Shown piece after piece: positions 62,190 to 64,000 of a DNA stretch of 64,000 nt. The notes under the pieces were generated by a model. That model saw nothing but the letters and a program-made list of their open reading frames with translations. It was not told where the DNA came from and ran no database searches. Numbering within the stretch: position 1 is the stretch's first letter; each line of letters starts with the position of its first letter. A program made the translations under genes and the position numbers. This DNA is from Cherax quadricarinatus (lineage: Eukaryota > Arthropoda > Malacostraca > Decapoda > Parastacidae), in the NCBI RefSeq assembly GCF_038502225.1, contig NC_091298.1, forward strand, positions 47,864,094 to 47,928,093, read 5' to 3'.

Positions 62190-63866
62190 ATGGCTCCAAA
62201 AAAGTTCCTGTGATAAAGAAAGTGAGAAACACCATGGAATTTAAGCGTGAAGTGATGGAAAAGTTTGAGAGTGGTATGAAGGTGGTGGAACTTGCCAGGA
62301 TGTACAGCAAGAATAAATCAACAAATCAAAGATGCTAATGCAGCAAAAGGAGTAACTTTTCTAACTAAAGGCCACCAATAATTGAAGAGATGGAAAGCTA
62401 TTATTGTTGATTAAGGAAAAAGAATTAGTGGGAAACAGTATTGTTTACCTGGAGAGAGTTCCGGGGGTCAACGCCCCCGCGGCCCGGTCTGTGACCAGGC
62501 CTCCTGGTGGATCAGAGCCTGATCAACCAGGCTATTATTTGTAAGAAGGCAAGGCAGTTGCATGAGGATCTTGCAAGTGCTGCAGTTTGTGAATTTATGG
62601 CCAGCAAAGGATGGTTTGATAGATTTAAGAAGTGTAGTGGCATGCAGTGTTGTAAGGCATGATGAGGCAGCAAGTTCTGACATGTGCGGCTGAGAAATTC
62701 GTGCAGGAATTCCAGGGGTACATAAAGGCTGAAGGATTCAAATCCCAACAAGTGTTCATTTGTGATGAAACAGGCCTGTTTTGGAAGAAAATGCCAAACA
62801 GGACTTACATTACCCAGGAGGAAAAGGCACTGCCAGGACACAAGCCTATGAAAGACAGGCTTACTCTTTTGTTGTGTGGTAATGCTAGTGGGGATTTCAA
62901 AGTGAAGCCTTTACTCCTGTATCCCTTAGAAAATCCCAGAGTGCTCAAGAAAAACTATGTCAAGAAGAATAGATTGTGTGTGATGAAAAAAAGCTAATCA
63001 TAAGGCATGGGTCACAAGGCAAATTTTCAAAGAGTGGGTTAATGATGTGTTTGGCCCAAGTGTGAGGAAATACCTCCTGGAAAAGAAATTGCCTCCTGGT
63101 ACTGGACAGTGCTCCTGCACATCCTCCAGACTTGGAAGACCAAGTGTTTAGGGACTTCAATTTTATAAAAGTGAAGTTCTTGCCTCCTAACACCACTCCT
63201 CTCCTCCAGCCCATGGACCAGCAAGTCATTTCTAACTTCAAAAAACTCTGCACAAAAGCAGTGTTTCAAAAGTGCTTTGAAGTTACCTTGGACACTCAGT
63301 TGACCCTAAGAGAGTTCTGGAGGAATCACTTCACTATCCTCCATTGCATAAGCCTTATAGGTAAGGCTTGGGAGGAAGTGACTTCCAGGACTTTGAACTC
63401 TGCTTGGAGAAAACTGTGGCCAGATTGTGTCCAAGAGAGGGATTTTGAAGGGTTTGAGGCTGACCCTGCCGAGCCTGTGGACTCTATTATGGCACTGGGG
63501 AAGTCCCTGGGGTTGGAGGTGAGTGGCGAGGATGTGGAAGAGTTGGTGAAGGACCACAGTGAAGAGCTAACCACTGAAGAGCTGCAAGAGCTTCAACTTG
63601 AACAGCAACAGACTGCAGCTGAGGAACTTGCTTCAGAGGAGGAGGAAGAGGGAGTGAAGGAGGTGCCTTCTTCACAGATTAAAAAGGTGTGTGCAATGTG
63701 GACTAGGGTGCTAGCTTTTGTAGAGAAACACCACCCTGTCAAAGCTGAAACAAGCCATATCTGCAACATGTTTAGTGACAAAACCCTGTCCCACTTCAGG
63801 GAAATCTTAGAAACGCCAGAAACAGAACATTCTGGACAGTTATTTTGTGAGACAGGGGTCCAGTGA
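62190..63866 (+). pseudogene. Tigger transposase, most complete copy, multiply broken
   Basis: Starts MAPKKF-like at 62190. The N-terminal HTH is readable near 62250-62310 (VMEKFESGMKVVELARMYSK) with a deletion. The second HTH is interrupted by the repeat at 62448-62532. The catalytic domain shows the first Asp in FICDETGLFWKKMPNRTYI (62757 on), followed by HKPMKDRLTLLLCGNASGDF. The second Asp is in LLVLDSAPAHPP (near 63105). The third is in FLPPNTTPLLQPMDQQVIS (63176-63233). A stop at 62995 and a frameshift near 63090 separate these blocks. The C-terminal acidic region runs to 63866. This is the only Tigger here retaining all three catalytic acidic positions. Confidence 0.85.
62448..62532 (+). 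mobile_element. Short GC-rich repeat inserted in Tigger
   Basis: ACCTGGAGAGAGTTCCGGGG ... CTGATCAACCAGGCT, about 85 bases, much more GC-rich than its surroundings. It contains small palindromes (GGGGGTCAACGCCCCC; CCTGGTGGATC ... GATCAACCAGG). It is probably a fragment of a SINE family. Confidence 0.55.
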
Positions 63867-64000
63867 CTCTCAAGCTGGTCCTAGTGGCATTAAAAGACAA
63901 AGAAAGAAGTAACCCCAGAGAAGGCTTTGCTACCTAAAGTCTTTATGGAGGGGGATTTCCCTTCCAAACACTAATTCCTCCCTCTTTCCTCTTCCCTATT

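Larger units (their letters stand above)
61904..64000 (+). mobile_element. Tigger element, large, right end beyond window
   Basis: Begins near 61904 (CCCCCGATTATCGGCG after TA). It has a long 5' leader containing a T run of about 70 bases (62090-62163), a broken transposase with catalytic region, and an 80-bp repeat insertion at about 62448-62532. The C-terminus is followed by CCTAGTGGCATTAAAAGACA and a pyrimidine-rich 3' region still running at 64000. Confidence 0.75.

Overview
This is eukaryotic, intron-bearing, AT-rich DNA, almost entirely built from dispersed repeats. The mix of RTE-like LINEs, CR1/L2-like LINE ends, a Penelope-like element, tRNA-derived SINEs, pogo/Tigger elements, piggyBac elements and long AT, CT, AAT and AC microsatellites suggests an arthropod, most likely a decapod crustacean such as a crayfish. 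That assignment rests on recall of similar repeats and is inference. No rRNA gene, genuine tRNA gene, CRISPR array or bacterial or viral gene was recognised.

Layout. 1-560: broken Tigger end. 582-3148: LINE A with an open reverse transcriptase. 3290-3433: probable last coding exon of a host gene on the plus strand. 4735-7165: LINE fragments, one split by a 242-bp TTAA-flanked foldback element. 11405-15172: near full-length but frameshifted LINE D. 15185-22852: LINE E, split by a Tigger (17056-18695, carrying a minisatellite and a candidate solo LTR), by a tail-only LINE insertion, and by an apparently intact piggyBac element (19652-22594). 23475-27211: a deleted Tigger abutting a large foldback element with a piggyBac MITE near its centre. 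27720-36550: LINE F, split by a nest up to six elements deep (LINE, Tigger-like, piggyBac MITE, second MITE, dead piggyBac, small Tigger MITE) and by two more deleted Tiggers. 37497-38081 and 39009-39909: decayed Tiggers. 40480-45720: a dense SINE cluster (family S2) with clear target-site duplications. 46021-46378: a 20-bp minisatellite. 46680-55346: mostly low-information AT-rich DNA. 55347-59074, possibly to 61842: three or four phase-compatible exons of an unidentified host gene on the minus strand, with introns holding LINE, SINE and Penelope-like insertions. 61904-64000: a large decayed Tigger running off the window.

How the parts relate. The only element that looks able to encode its own movement is the piggyBac at 19652-22594. 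Its ends match the non-autonomous copies at 25504 and 28116, so it or a sister copy could have mobilised them. The LINE at 582-2888 keeps its reverse transcriptase catalytic residues but has lost its endonuclease. The window mainly records successive insertions whose order can be read from nesting.
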